DNA of 23,981 bases from CAYZJD01 sp964478455 (GCA_964478455.1 CAYZJD010000017.1:1-23981), one strand, 5' to 3'. Positions 1 through 8,337 are shown, counted from the stretch's first letter. A program made the numbers and translations. The notes: generated by a model not told the origin, from the letters alone.

Positions 1-750
1 CTCGGCAATCCCCTTGAGCGCTTTGTACGATGGCTGCTCCCGGCCCATCGCCTCCATCGTGTCGGCGAGCGACATGAGAACCCAGCCGTTGCCGCGGCCC
101 CAGAAGTCTGGAGACCTGGTGTTCTGGTCCCAGTCCCACATGTGGTAGAACAGCCCCGTCTTCGGGTCCTGGAGCCGGCGGGCCTGTACCACAATCTGGT
201 TCGCCGCGTCTTCGATGTAGTCTTTCCTGCCGAGCAGCATGCCCAATCGGGAGAGCAGCGGGCACGCCATGTACAGCGTGTCAACCCAAAGCTGATGATT
301 GCCCAGCCAGTGCCCCAGGCCGCCGTCGGGAGCCCGTTCGGCGCCCGACCGGATGAAATCCGCGACTTGTTCAGCAAGCCGCAGATGTTCCGCCTTCTTG
401 CGCGCCAGATGCAAATACAGGATAGCCGTTGCCGGGCTCCAATGCCCGCAGTAGCCGGGACCCCACCGGCTGGTCGGCGGGAGGTTCAACAGCTCCCTCA
501 CATCCTTGGTCAGATGAAAGCCGGCCCACTGTTCCACGTAATCGGCGTATCTCTGGTCCCCGGTCCGCTCGTGCATCTTCATGACGCCGATCATCTGAAC
601 ACCCTCTCCCCAGTTGAAGACCCAGGTTTCGGGCGGCGTCCGTAGAAGCTTGTCCGCCACCGCTCGCCAGTTCTCCGGGTGAGCGGCCGCCGCCGGCACA
701 CCGCCGGAGAGCAGAGAGGTCAGCGCAGCGAGAATGATTGTCGGTTTCAT
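1..750 (-). CDS. GH105/GH88-family unsaturated glucuronyl/rhamnogalacturonyl hydrolase, exported, 3' end outside window
   Basis: The reading frame opens with ATG at 750 and stays open for 250 codons to the left edge, so the C-terminus is missing. AAGGAG lies just upstream with short spacing. Residues 1-23 look like a signal peptide (hydrophobic core, AAA before His24). Two motifs typical of the YteR/RhiN alpha/alpha-barrel family are visible: WVDTLYM at about 155-161, whose Asp157 matches the family's catalytic Asp, and WGRGNGW at about 217-223. Known enzymes of this family hydrate and cleave the terminal 4,5-unsaturated uronic acid left by polysaccharide lyases. It is the last visible gene of a minus-strand run, 130 bases after the amidohydrolase. 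The family is secure; the exact glycan (pectic or other uronate-containing) is not. The exported location is inferred from the signal peptide. Confidence 0.85.
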   Translation of the reverse strand, partial: MKPTIILAALTSLLSGGVPAAAAHPENWRAVADKLLRTPPETWVFNWGEGVQMIGVMKMHERTGDQRYADYVEQWAGFHLTKDVRELLNLPPTSRWGPGYCGHWSPATAILYLHLARKKAEHLRLAEQVADFIRSGAERAPDGGLGHWLGNHQLWVDTLYMACPLLSRLGMLLGRKDYIEDAANQIVVQARRLQDPKTGLFYHMWDWDQNTRSPDFWGRGNGWVLMSLADTMEAMGREQPSYKALKGIAE

Positions 751-880
751 GGTCTCCTTCCGGATGCAGCCAGTCCGGGTTCCATCGTGCCTGGGCAAGG
801 ATTGCCTCGGCGTGGCGCTTTCCGTCACGTATGGTTAGCAGTCGAACGGGGCATGTAACCTCGCCTCTGCCCCGCAGCCA

Positions 881-1987
881 TCACCGCTGTGCCGCCCGGC
901 GTGCCTTCAGGATTCTCAAGGCGTTGTCCCGGTACACCTTCTTCAGGACCCGGTCCGGCAGCCCGAAGCCGTGCATGCTCCAGTGATAGCCGAACTGCTC
1001 CTGCTCGTAGAAGTGCTCGTCCAGCGTTTCCAGGACACGGAAGGTGATGCGGTACATGGGCGTGTTGTAGCCCATGTCGGTTCCGTACACGAGGCGGTTT
1101 GCGTACTTCTCATAGAAGCGGGAGACAAACCGCGGTATGGTCGCGGTCTCGGCGTAGCGGGCGGAGATGTCCGCGTACAGATTCGGGTAACGGTCGAACA
1201 GGGCCCCCAGCCGGCTCAGGTCGTAGCACAGATTGGCGAAGTGACACGCGATGAAGGTGGTCTTGGGGTGCTTCTTCACCGTCTGCTCTAGACGATCGAT
1301 CATCCCTGAATGCCCGACGATGTCCGGCTGGTTGTCGAGGCGCCATTCATAAGCGTTCATCAGCCCGTCATTGGTGTGGTCCATCGGCTGGTACATCCAG
1401 ATGGGATCGGCCACGTGGATGTTCACCGGCATTCCCAGCTCGGCGCACTTGCTGAACAGCGGGTCCATGCGCGGGTCGTCAGGATGCAGACCGGCCACTT
1501 TGGTTGCCCTGAACGCCAGGCCCCTCCCTTTGTCGCTTATCTCGCCGACTCCTCGGGCCCCGAGGCGGTAACACCTTTCCAGTTCTTTGACGGCGGCGGG
1601 GCCGAAGCCGGGCTTGTCGTGATCCGTGTAGTCGAAACCGCACCACAGCTCAAAACGGTCCGGGTACTTGGAGTACCTCTGGTGGATTTCGTCGAACTTG
1701 ACCCCAACCGCGCCAGTCAGAACGATCGTCTTCTCAACGCCCACCTCGTCCATGTTCTTTACCCACTCGGCGATTTGCTGCGGCGTGCCGGCGTATGGGT
1801 GGGAGTGCATGTCGATAACGGGGAACTTCGCCTTGGGGACTTGGGTCGCCGGAATCCGATAGAGCGATTTCGGCCGGTAGTCCTTCAGCAGAATCTTCTC
1901 GGGCGAGTCCTGGGCAGCGGCCGGCCAGACCAAGGCGAGGAAAACGACCGGCAAGAGCCGGCAGTGCTTGCGGGAATTGGGAGACAC
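881..1987 (-). CDS. Exported amidohydrolase-family (amidohydrolase_2, TIM-barrel) metal-dependent hydrolase
   Basis: This is a 368-residue protein starting with GTG at 1987, with GGAG nine bases upstream inside the end of the preceding gene. Residues 1-26 form a signal peptide (LLPVVFLALVWPAAA, then Gln-Asp). The metal-binding pattern of the amidohydrolase_2 superfamily is present: IDMHSHPY (His61, His63), IHVADP (His191), ACHFANL (His249) and YGTDMGY (Asp304), in that order along the barrel. Relatives include decarboxylases and lactonases of the ACMSD/LigI type, but the substrate cannot be read from the sequence. It lies 6 bases downstream of the EamA transporter stop, so it is almost certainly co-transcribed with it. 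A periplasmic role in hydrolysing a lactone or similar sugar-acid derivative would fit the operon; that is inference. Confidence 0.85.
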   Translation of the reverse strand: MSPNSRKHCRLLPVVFLALVWPAAAQDSPEKILLKDYRPKSLYRIPATQVPKAKFPVIDMHSHPYAGTPQQIAEWVKNMDEVGVEKTIVLTGAVGVKFDEIHQRYSKYPDRFELWCGFDYTDHDKPGFGPAAVKELERCYRLGARGVGEISDKGRGLAFRATKVAGLHPDDPRMDPLFSKCAELGMPVNIHVADPIWMYQPMDHTNDGLMNAYEWRLDNQPDIVGHSGMIDRLEQTVKKHPKTTFIACHFANLCYDLSRLGALFDRYPNLYADISARYAETATIPRFVSRFYEKYANRLVYGTDMGYNTPMYRITFRVLETLDEHFYEQEQFGYHWSMHGFGLPDRVLKKVYRDNALRILKARRAAQR

Positions 1988-1993
1988 GTCTTT

Positions 1994-2965
1994 CTACTCC
2001 GATTTCTCACTATTACTTGTGGAGAGCGGTCGAAGCCGCAACCACATCCTCACGGAAGCGCCCTGGCGCGCTTCCCACAGCGTGATGAGCAACGTGCTCG
2101 CCAGAATCAGGACGCCGCCCGTTACGCCCGAGGCCCCCAGCTTCTCTCCCAGCCAGATGGCGGCAATCGGGACGCCGAAGAAGGTGATCAGGTAGTTGCA
2201 CAGCGCCGTCTGAATCGCGTCCAGGTGCTTGAGCGCTTTCAGGAACAGCACGTTCGACAGATAGTTGTGGAAAAACGTCAGCAACGCGAGGCCGATCCAG
2301 GTGTTGCGGCTGAACGCGGGAACGCGGACGATGCTGCCGGGTTCCTGTATCAGCAGCAGCGGCGTCATCAGGAAGAACATTGCCACATAAGTGTAGAAGA
2401 GCATCTCGGAAGGCGAATACCGCTCAAGTACTTTCTTCCCATAGGAATTGAAGAAGGCGCTGCCGAGCGTCCCGGAGAAAACCAGCAGGTTGCCGGCCAG
2501 GTAACCGGCGGCAAGGTCGAAGTTCCTAAGATCCGCTGCTGAGCAGAGCGCGACACCGGCGATGGCCACGGCGAAGCTCAGCCACCGGACGCGGGTCATC
2601 CGCTCGCCGAGGATGATGAAAGACAGAACGGCGGTGGTCACCGGGAGCGTCAGCATGAGGATCGCGGCATTGCTGGCCGTGGACAGCCGCGTTCCCCACG
2701 TGATCAAAACCTGTCCCGGCAAGACGCCGGCCGCCGCCAGCACCAGGAACACCCATACGTCGCTCTTCCGCCGCTGGCCGGTGTGAGCCGGACGCTTCTG
2801 CTCCGCCCGGATGAGCGGGTAAAGCATGAGCGTCGCCAGGGTCATCGGCCCCCAGACGGTGAACAGCGGCCCGACCTCGTCCTGCACCAGCTTGACGCAG
2901 GTGAACTGCAAGGCCCACATGAAGTTGGCCAGGAAGAGCAGAAGCCAGGAGAGCGCCGGACTCAC
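1994..2965 (-). CDS. EamA/DMT-superfamily transporter
   Basis: This is a 323-residue integral membrane protein with about ten hydrophobic segments in two repeats, as in EamA (drug/metabolite transporter) permeases. The first repeat begins LLLFLANFMWALQFTCVKL; the junction of the repeats holds a typical ILGERMTRVRWLSFAVAIAG-like segment, and the second ends with an equivalent WLGEKLGASGV. The start is GTG at 2965, which overlaps the TGA of the upstream dehydrogenase gene by four bases (GTGA), a mark of translational coupling. The C-terminus is charged and probably cytoplasmic. DMT proteins move small metabolites, amino acids or sugars across the inner membrane; direction and cargo are not deducible here. 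Its place between dehydrogenase and hydrolase genes suggests it moves a substrate or product of this catabolic operon. Confidence 0.85.
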   Translation of the reverse strand: MSPALSWLLLFLANFMWALQFTCVKLVQDEVGPLFTVWGPMTLATLMLYPLIRAEQKRPAHTGQRRKSDVWVFLVLAAAGVLPGQVLITWGTRLSTASNAAILMLTLPVTTAVLSFIILGERMTRVRWLSFAVAIAGVALCSAADLRNFDLAAGYLAGNLLVFSGTLGSAFFNSYGKKVLERYSPSEMLFYTYVAMFFLMTPLLLIQEPGSIVRVPAFSRNTWIGLALLTFFHNYLSNVLFLKALKHLDAIQTALCNYLITFFGVPIAAIWLGEKLGASGVTGGVLILASTLLITLWEARQGASVRMWLRLRPLSTSNSEKSE

Positions 2966-3936
2966 AGTTTCACCCGCTTCTCATACTTCTCCACCAGTTT
3001 GCGCACGTCGTAAGTGAAATCCACCCAGGCCTGCTCCCAATTCCGGGCGCTGGCCCTGTTGTACTTGTAGAAACCCTTCTGGTTCGAAATGCCAAGCGCG
3101 CCGCCGGCCACCACCTCCCGCATCAGCTTGGGCACCTCGGTGGTGTTGCACAACTCCGGCAGCAGACCCTCCATGACGGCCTGGTAGGCGGGAATGCCGG
3201 TGAGGTCCATCCAGCGGAACGGTCCGGCGATGGTCGCCCACCAGCCCATGTCGTTGCGGAAGGACCGGTCCACGTCGGCCAGGCTGGCCACGCCTTGCTC
3301 CACCAAATGGAAAGCCTCGCGGAGCATCGCATACATCATCCGGTTCGACAGGAAGCCGCGGATGTCTTCCTTGAGAACGGTCGGCTCTTTTCCGCAGGCT
3401 TCCCCTAATTTCCGGGCCAGGCGAATGGCGCGCGGCGAAGTCTGCTTGCCAGGGATGATCTCCAGGTACCGCATCACCTGGACCGGTTCGCCCCAGTGCA
3501 TCCCGATGAAGCGCTCCGGATGGCGTCTCGATTGCTGCAAGATCGTGATGGGAATGCTGGATGTGTTGGAGGAGATGACCGCCGCTGGGCGCACGGCGGC
3601 TTCCAGTTCCTCATAAATCGTCCGCTTGAGCTCGAGGTCCTCCTTGACGCTCTCGACCACGAAGCCGCACGGGCTTAACTCCTCAAGCGTGGCCGCAAGC
3701 TGGTAGCGCTCCCGCCAATCGTGAATCGCGCGTGCCGAAACCAGCCCGCGCCTCCTCATTTCCTGAAGCACGCGTGCGATATGGCCGATGCTCGCCTTGG
3801 CGCGGCTCGCCGTCCGGTTGTAGGCGATCACCCGAAAGCCATGGGCCAGCAGACAAGAGGCGATTCCTTGGCCCATCAGGCCGAGGCCGACCAGTCCGAC
3901 CGTCCCCGTGTGGCTCTTGCTTGCCTGGCTTACCAC
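2962..3936 (-). CDS. 3-hydroxyacyl-CoA dehydrogenase family protein (3HCDH; could be L-gulonate/hydroxyacid dehydrogenase)
   Basis: I chose GTG at 3936 (324 residues); a longer frame exists upstream, but it is only the out-of-frame shadow of the GH20 gene. The GTG sits 9 bases after GGGGGA and overlaps the GH20 stop by 7 bases. An N-terminal Rossmann nucleotide-binding motif (GLVGLGLMGQG) follows at once. The usual catalytic set of the family is present: Ser in SSNTSS, His in GMHW, Glu in LEII and Asn in FLSNRMM. The C-terminal helical domain is intact. Family members oxidise 3-hydroxyacyl-CoA, but lambda-crystallin-type members (about 320 aa) oxidise L-gulonate. Given the sugar-related neighbours and similar length, a sugar-acid substrate is as likely as an acyl-CoA. 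Confidence 0.85.
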   Translation of the reverse strand: MVSQASKSHTGTVGLVGLGLMGQGIASCLLAHGFRVIAYNRTASRAKASIGHIARVLQEMRRRGLVSARAIHDWRERYQLAATLEELSPCGFVVESVKEDLELKRTIYEELEAAVRPAAVISSNTSSIPITILQQSRRHPERFIGMHWGEPVQVMRYLEIIPGKQTSPRAIRLARKLGEACGKEPTVLKEDIRGFLSNRMMYAMLREAFHLVEQGVASLADVDRSFRNDMGWWATIAGPFRWMDLTGIPAYQAVMEGLLPELCNTTEVPKLMREVVAGGALGISNQKGFYKYNRASARNWEQAWVDFTYDVRKLVEKYEKRVKL

Positions 3937-5831
3937 GGTGTCGTCCCCCGCAGGATCTTCACCATCACCTTGTACAACGCCTGCTGGTAGGCGAACAACG
4001 CCAGTTTCTCTTCTACTTCGAAGATGTACTTGAGGTCCATGGTCTTGTTGCCGTAGTAGAAGTCTCGGTCGATTTGGTGCACGAAGCTCTGGCGCCCGCC
4101 GGCAATGTGGCGGAAATCCTTGGGATAGGTGGATTTCTCCCAAATGCGGACGGTCTCGTCGTACAGAGATTCCTTTTCGTGGCGGAGGTCGTCGATAATC
4201 CGGCCGATGCGGTGATATCGCTCCATAGCGGCCCGGTCGTCGCCCTTCTGGTGGTCGCTTTGGGCGGCCACCAGGGCCTCGTTGATTTCGTTGAGACGCA
4301 GGATCAGGTCGGCGAAATGGAGCAGCGTCCTGGCACACAACAGGAGCACTTCGAGATTGAACTTGTTCTCCGCCGCTCCGGCCAGGCTGCGGGTGAGGAT
4401 TTCCACGGCCTCCCGGTAACGTGGCCGTCTTTGCTTGGCCTGTTCAACCAGCGTGCGATGCTTCTCCGGCCATGTGGAGCCGGCTCGGAATTCTGTGTCC
4501 GGCAGCGGGGGTAGATCGAGCGCCTCGAACTCCTCGGTCCAGGCGCTCTCCCTGCGCACGAAGCCTTTTTCCGAAAGGATGTCGTACACCTTCGACATGC
4601 CGCCTTCATCGGCGCCATAAAACAGCGTGAAGAACTTGTCCCAGAACTCGGGCGTGGCGGGCTTGCGCGCCGACCAGGAATACTCGGCCGAGGCGAGGAA
4701 TCCCATCCAGTACGTTTCCGGATGGACTCCGGCGTCCTCCCACGCCGTGTTCAGAACTCCCCTCACGCCCAGCGCAGCGCCGCTCGCAATGAAGTTGGCG
4801 TTGTTGTAGACGCGCAAGCGTTGATCCGGGAAGATCGGGGTCATCGTCTGGGAAGAAGTCGCAATCCAGACGGGGTAGCCAAGCTTCAGAATCTTCTTGT
4901 CTTGCTCCGGGAACATGCCGCCGTCGTAGTCCCAGCGCATGTAGATCAGGTTGTCAGGCATGCCGGCCAGGTCGGCTTCGCTGAAGTGGCGCAGGAACAT
5001 GTCGTCCCAGACGATGGCCGTCAGCCCGTGTTTCTTCAGATAGCCGCAGATGAACTCAAGCCAAAGCCGGTAGCTCTCCACCGCTGCCTTCTGACCCCAC
5101 TTCTGGCGGCACTCAACGCCCATGCCGAGCTCCCGGGCCTCATCCCCGCCGATGTGAAAGTACTTGACCGGCTGAACCGCCTCGATCATCTCGTCAAGCA
5201 TGTCCCGGATCAGCTCGAACGTGCCCTTCTTCAGCGGGCAGAGCTGCCAGTTGCTCATGGGTACTTCCCGCAGGCGTGCGAATTCGGGATGCTTGGCGAT
5301 GAAGCTCACGTGGCCCAGAGTCTGCACCAGAGGGACGATTTCGATGTGGTATCGCCTGGCCGTCTGAACCAGTTGCCGGACGTGTTCGCGGGTCAGCGCT
5401 CCGGGCGCGGCAAGCACTGGGCGCCTGGTGTAGCCGAATTTGTCCTCAAACTCAAAGACGACCGTGTTGATCTTGTAATGAGCCAACTGCCGGAAAAGAT
5501 GCTCGTAATACCACGGACGGTCCAGATGGTACCAGAGATCGACGTGAATGGCGCGGAACTCCATGTCCGGCCAGTCGGTGATCTCGACGCCCCGGGCCCG
5601 TCCCCGGCCCTGGTCGAGTAACTGGAGGAACGTCTGCACGCCATAGAGCAGGCCCGCCGGATGCGCCGCCTCGATCCGGGCCTGGTCTGGCGCAACCCGA
5701 AGAACGTAGGCTTCACTCACCGGCGCCCCGCGCGGCACGCGCCCGAGCGCCGATTCCGGAACGAGGCTCAGGCTGATTACGCCCGCATTCTGTTTCGTCT
5801 CGGCTTTCTTCAAGTCGATCTGCGCAATCCG
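3930..5831 (-). CDS. Glycoside hydrolase family 20 (beta-N-acetylhexosaminidase-like), 5' end lost in assembly gap
   Basis: The frame is open up to the run of N at 5832, so the N-terminus is missing; TTG at 5813 is the only start-like codon near the gap and is probably internal, since the frame continues upstream of it as RIAQID. Counted from that TTG, residues 1-70 resemble the small alpha/beta GH20b domain (ending GLLYGVQTFLQLL), and the catalytic barrel follows with RAIHVDLW, YKINTVVFEFEDKFGY and the hallmark HIGGDE at 220-225 (Asp224-Glu225, the substrate-assisted catalytic pair). About 400 residues follow, including a helical C-terminal part. No signal peptide can be judged. The FEFEDKFGY segment differs from the usual W/H-rich GH20 version, so specificity may be unusual. 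It heads a tightly overlapping operon with the dehydrogenase, transporter and amidohydrolase. Confidence 0.85.
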   Translation of the reverse strand, partial: RIAQIDLKKAETKQNAGVISLSLVPESALGRVPRGAPVSEAYVLRVAPDQARIEAAHPAGLLYGVQTFLQLLDQGRGRARGVEITDWPDMEFRAIHVDLWYHLDRPWYYEHLFRQLAHYKINTVVFEFEDKFGYTRRPVLAAPGALTREHVRQLVQTARRYHIEIVPLVQTLGHVSFIAKHPEFARLREVPMSNWQLCPLKKGTFELIRDMLDEMIEAVQPVKYFHIGGDEARELGMGVECRQKWGQKAAVESYRLWLEFICGYLKKHGLTAIVWDDMFLRHFSEADLAGMPDNLIYMRWDYDGGMFPEQDKKILKLGYPVWIATSSQTMTPIFPDQRLRVYNNANFIASGAALGVRGVLNTAWEDAGVHPETYWMGFLASAEYSWSARKPATPEFWDKFFTLFYGADEGGMSKVYDILSEKGFVRRESAWTEEFEALDLPPLPDTEFRAGSTWPEKHRTLVEQAKQRRPRYREAVEILTRSLAGAAENKFNLEVLLLCARTLLHFADLILRLNEINEALVAAQSDHQKGDDRAAMERYHRIGRIIDDLRHEKESLYDETVRIWEKSTYPKDFRHIAGGRQSFVHQIDRDFYYGNKTMDLKYIFEVEEKLALFAYQQALYKVMVKILRGTTPW

Positions 5832-5931
5832 NNNNNNNNNNNNNNNNNNNNNNNNNNNNNNNNNNNNNNNNNNNNNNNNNNNNNNNNNNNNNNNNNNNNN
5901 NNNNNNNNNNNNNNNNNNNNNNNNNNNNNNN
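5832..5931. other. Assembly gap (100 N)
   Basis: A run of exactly 100 N, the conventional placeholder for a scaffold gap of unknown length. The GH20 gene loses its 5' end in it and the RraA gene its last codons. The true distance, and whether other genes lie between them, cannot be known from this window. Confidence 0.98.
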
Positions 5932-6610
5932 ACAGCACGCCGTACTTGTTGTAGACATCCCGCAAGTAAGCGCCCCGCTTCAGCTCCGCGCGGCTGTGGT
6001 TCTCGCGCGTGGCCTTGTCCGTCGCCAGCCGGACGGCGTCCGCGACAACTCCCGCCGGAATGACGACCACACCATCGTAGTCGGCGAACACAAGGTCACG
6101 AGGCGCAACCAGGACGCCGCCGCATTCCACCGGCAGGCTGTAATCCACTACAAGCCCGCGGCCTCTGGAGTCCACCGGTTTGATTCCGGCGGCGAATACC
6201 GGAAAACCTTGGGCCTCGATCTTCTTGACATCACGCACCAGGCCGTCGATCACAGCCCCGCGTGCGCCCCGGGCCACGGCCGCGGTTGAGAGCAGCTCGC
6301 CCCAGGGAGCGTTTCTCCGTGATCCGCCGGTTGACACAACCACCACTTCCCCGGGCAGGATACTGTCCACTGCCTCGATCTCCTTCGCATAGGGATCAGC
6401 CGGTTCGTAATGCACGTCCATGCAGGAAATGGTGCGCGCCCAGCCGGCAAAGCAGCAGTTGGACGTCACCGGCCGCAGCGTCTCCCTCATCACGTGGTCG
6501 CGGTATCCCAGCTCATCGAGCGCGTCCGCCACCACGGCGGTGTAAAGTCTCTGCTCAATACGGCCAAAAAGCTCAAGATCATCCGCACTGACAACGGCTG
6601 CTTCGTCCAC
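5932..6610 (-). CDS. RraA-family protein (HMG-aldolase/oxaloacetate-decarboxylase-like), 3' end in assembly gap
   Basis: The start is GTG at 6610, preceded by GAGAGGAG at seven-base spacing; a TTG 63 bases further up has no comparable support. 226 residues are visible before the gap, close to full family length. The core matches the RraA/4-hydroxy-4-methyl-2-oxoglutarate aldolase fold: TAVVADALDELG near residues 24-35, WGELLSTAAVARGARGAVID and then GLVRD (Arg126-Asp127, the pyruvate- and metal-binding pair), FPVFAAGIKP and ADYDGVVVIP. Class II aldolases of this fold cleave 4-carboxy-4-hydroxy-2-oxoacids or decarboxylate oxaloacetate; others have drifted to unknown substrates or act as RNase E inhibitors. 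In a sugar-acid catabolic context a retro-aldol or lyase role on an oxoacid is the best guess. Confidence 0.85.
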
Positions 6611-6668
6611 TTGGGGACTCCTCTCTTCGGTGTAACTCCAACGCACCCCAAAGCTTGACGGGTGACAT
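6579..6668 (-). other. Possible 29-codon leader ORF overlapping the RraA start
   Basis: ATG at 6668 is preceded by AAGGAG (6675-6680) at six-base spacing and reads 29 codons to a TGA at 6579-6581, overlapping the first 32 bases of the RraA gene in another frame. Its ribosome-binding site looks as good as that of RraA. The peptide has no recognisable features. It may be a translated leader that couples to RraA, or a chance ORF. Confidence 0.25.
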
Positions 6669-6861
6669 TTCAAACTCCTTCATTCTCACGGCTGGTCCTC
6701 AGGAGGTCAACCGCCGCACCCGCTTCCCGCCTGGCGGTGTTCAGACAATTGAACGAAACACGTCCCTGCGCAGCCGGCAGAATCATCCGGGTCTGAACGG
6801 TGGTGGTTTGTACACACTCCACCCCCGCAGGCGAGCCCCGAGCCGTCGGCATCTGAGCCGA
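6611..6861. promoter_or_regulatory. Intergenic region upstream of RraA with a small inverted repeat
   Basis: A 251-base space separates the aldehyde dehydrogenase stop from the RraA GTG; both genes are on the minus strand. It holds GTTCA-N6-TGAAC at 6739-6754, and the octamer GTTCAGAC (6739-6746) reappears in the opposite orientation as GTCTGAAC at about 6794-6801. These could be operator half-sites, so the RraA-GH20 run may have its own promoter here. I see no convincing -35/-10 pair or terminator. Confidence 0.25.
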
Positions 6862-8337
6862 TCAGACGCTCATGACGACGGTCTTCACTTCGGTGTACTG
6901 CTGGAGGCCGTACTCGCCGAGTTCGCGGCCCATGCCGGACTGCTTGAAGCCGCCGAAGGGCGCGGCCGGGTCGAAGACGTTGTAGCAGTTGATCCAGACG
7001 GTTCCGGCGCGCAGTCCGTTGGCGACTGCGACAGCTTTTCGCGCGTCGCGGGTCCAGACGGCGGCGGCCAGACCGTACATGGTGGCGTTGGCTCGCTCGA
7101 CGACCTCCTCGACGGTGGAGAACTTCAGCACGCTCATGACCGGGCCGAAGATCTCCTCGCGAGCGATCTTCATTTCGTCGCGCACCTCGGCGAATACCGT
7201 CGGCTCGATGAAGAAACCGCGGTCGCCGATTCGTTTGCCGCCGCACAGCATGCGTGCGCCCTCACGCGCCCCGGATTCGACGTAGCCCATGACCTTGTCG
7301 AACTGGGCCTGGTCGATCTGGGGACCCTGCTCGGTGCTGGGATCGAACGGGTCGCCGACGGTGCGACGCCGGGCCCGATCGACGCTCCTCTCGACGAACT
7401 CGTCATGGCAACTGGCCTCCACAAAGAGCCGCGAGCCGGCGCAGCAGACCTGGCCCTGGTTGAAGAACAGCGCCAGATGAGCCGCCTCGACGGTCTGGTC
7501 CAGGTCGCTGTCTGCGAAGACAATGTTCGGGCTCTTGCCGCCAAGCTCGAGCGTCACGCGCTTCAGGTTCGTCTGCGCGGCGGCCTCCATAATGAGGTGT
7601 CCCACCTCGGTCGAGCCAGTGAAGGCGACCTTGTCCACGTCCATGTGCCGCGCGATGGCGGCGCCCGCCGTGGGTCCGAAGCCCGGAAGGATGTTGACGA
7701 CGCCGGGCGGGAAACCGGCCTCGAGGATAAGCTCGCCAACCCGCAGCGCCGTGAGCGGCGTCTGCTCGGCGGGTTTTAAGACGACCGTGTTGCCGGCGGC
7801 GACGGCGGGAGCGATCTTCCAGGCCTGCATCAGGAGCGGGAAATTCCAGGGGATGATCTGGCCCACGACGCCCACCGGCTCGAGCCGGGTGTAGCAGAAG
7901 TACGGGCCGGCGATGGGGATCGTGCGGCCCTGGATCTTGTCGGCCCAGCCTGCGTAGTAGCGGTAGGTGGCAATGGTCAGGGGCAGGTCAATGGTGCGCG
8001 AGTCGCGCAGGGGCTTTCCGTTATCGAGCGTTTCCAGGCGCGCCAGTTCCTCGGCGTTGGCCTCGATGAGGTCGGCGAGCTTGTAAAGCAGCCTCCCGCG
8101 CTCCGCGGCCGGCATCTTCGGCCACGGGCCTGAGCTGAACGCGGCGCGGGCGGCTTTGACGGCTTTGTCCACGTCCGGCGCATCCGCCTCCGCAACGCGG
8201 CAGATCGGTTCGCCGGTGGCTGGGTTGATCGTCTCGAAGGTCTTTCCGGACTCGCTATCGAGCCATTGATTCCCGATCAGGAGCTTGGTGGCCCGGACCT
8301 GGACAGCGCGGTCCGGTGCAGCGGTAGTGCTGGCCAT
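6862..8337 (-). CDS. NAD(P)-dependent aldehyde dehydrogenase (ALDH1/2-like)
   Basis: This is a 491-residue protein with its start at ATG 8337, preceded by AGAGGAGA. It has the full length and motifs of the ALDH superfamily: PWNFPLLM (163-170), LKPAEQTP (188-194), FTGSTEVG (239-246), LELGGKSP with general base Glu264, NQGQVCCAGSR with catalytic Cys298, and EEIFGPVMSV near the C-terminus. Sequence style is that of broad ALDH1/2-type (betaine/indoleacetaldehyde/lactaldehyde) dehydrogenases, which oxidise aldehydes to acids in the cytoplasm. Its substrate is not fixed by sequence. It lies 251 bases upstream of RraA on the same strand, so it may supply or consume an aldehyde in the same pathway, but the spacing allows separate transcription. 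Confidence 0.93.
   Translation of the reverse strand: MASTTAAPDRAVQVRATKLLIGNQWLDSESGKTFETINPATGEPICRVAEADAPDVDKAVKAARAAFSSGPWPKMPAAERGRLLYKLADLIEANAEELARLETLDNGKPLRDSRTIDLPLTIATYRYYAGWADKIQGRTIPIAGPYFCYTRLEPVGVVGQIIPWNFPLLMQAWKIAPAVAAGNTVVLKPAEQTPLTALRVGELILEAGFPPGVVNILPGFGPTAGAAIARHMDVDKVAFTGSTEVGHLIMEAAAQTNLKRVTLELGGKSPNIVFADSDLDQTVEAAHLALFFNQGQVCCAGSRLFVEASCHDEFVERSVDRARRRTVGDPFDPSTEQGPQIDQAQFDKVMGYVESGAREGARMLCGGKRIGDRGFFIEPTVFAEVRDEMKIAREEIFGPVMSVLKFSTVEEVVERANATMYGLAAAVWTRDARKAVAVANGLRAGTVWINCYNVFDPAAPFGGFKQSGMGRELGEYGLQQYTEVKTVVMSV

Noticed and set aside
751..880. Regulatory element between the amidohydrolase and GH105 genes
   Set aside because: The 130 bases hold no convincing promoter, palindrome or terminator beyond the ribosome-binding site of GH105.
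1310..2542. 410-codon plus-strand ORF
   Set aside because: It lies antisense to the amidohydrolase and EamA genes, both with clear family motifs; its translation has no recognisable fold and is typical GC-driven shadow coding.
3937..4338. N-terminal extension of the 3HCDH-family gene
   Set aside because: The extra 134 residues are Arg/Pro-rich shadow of the GH20 gene in another frame; the Rossmann motif begins right after the GTG at 3936.
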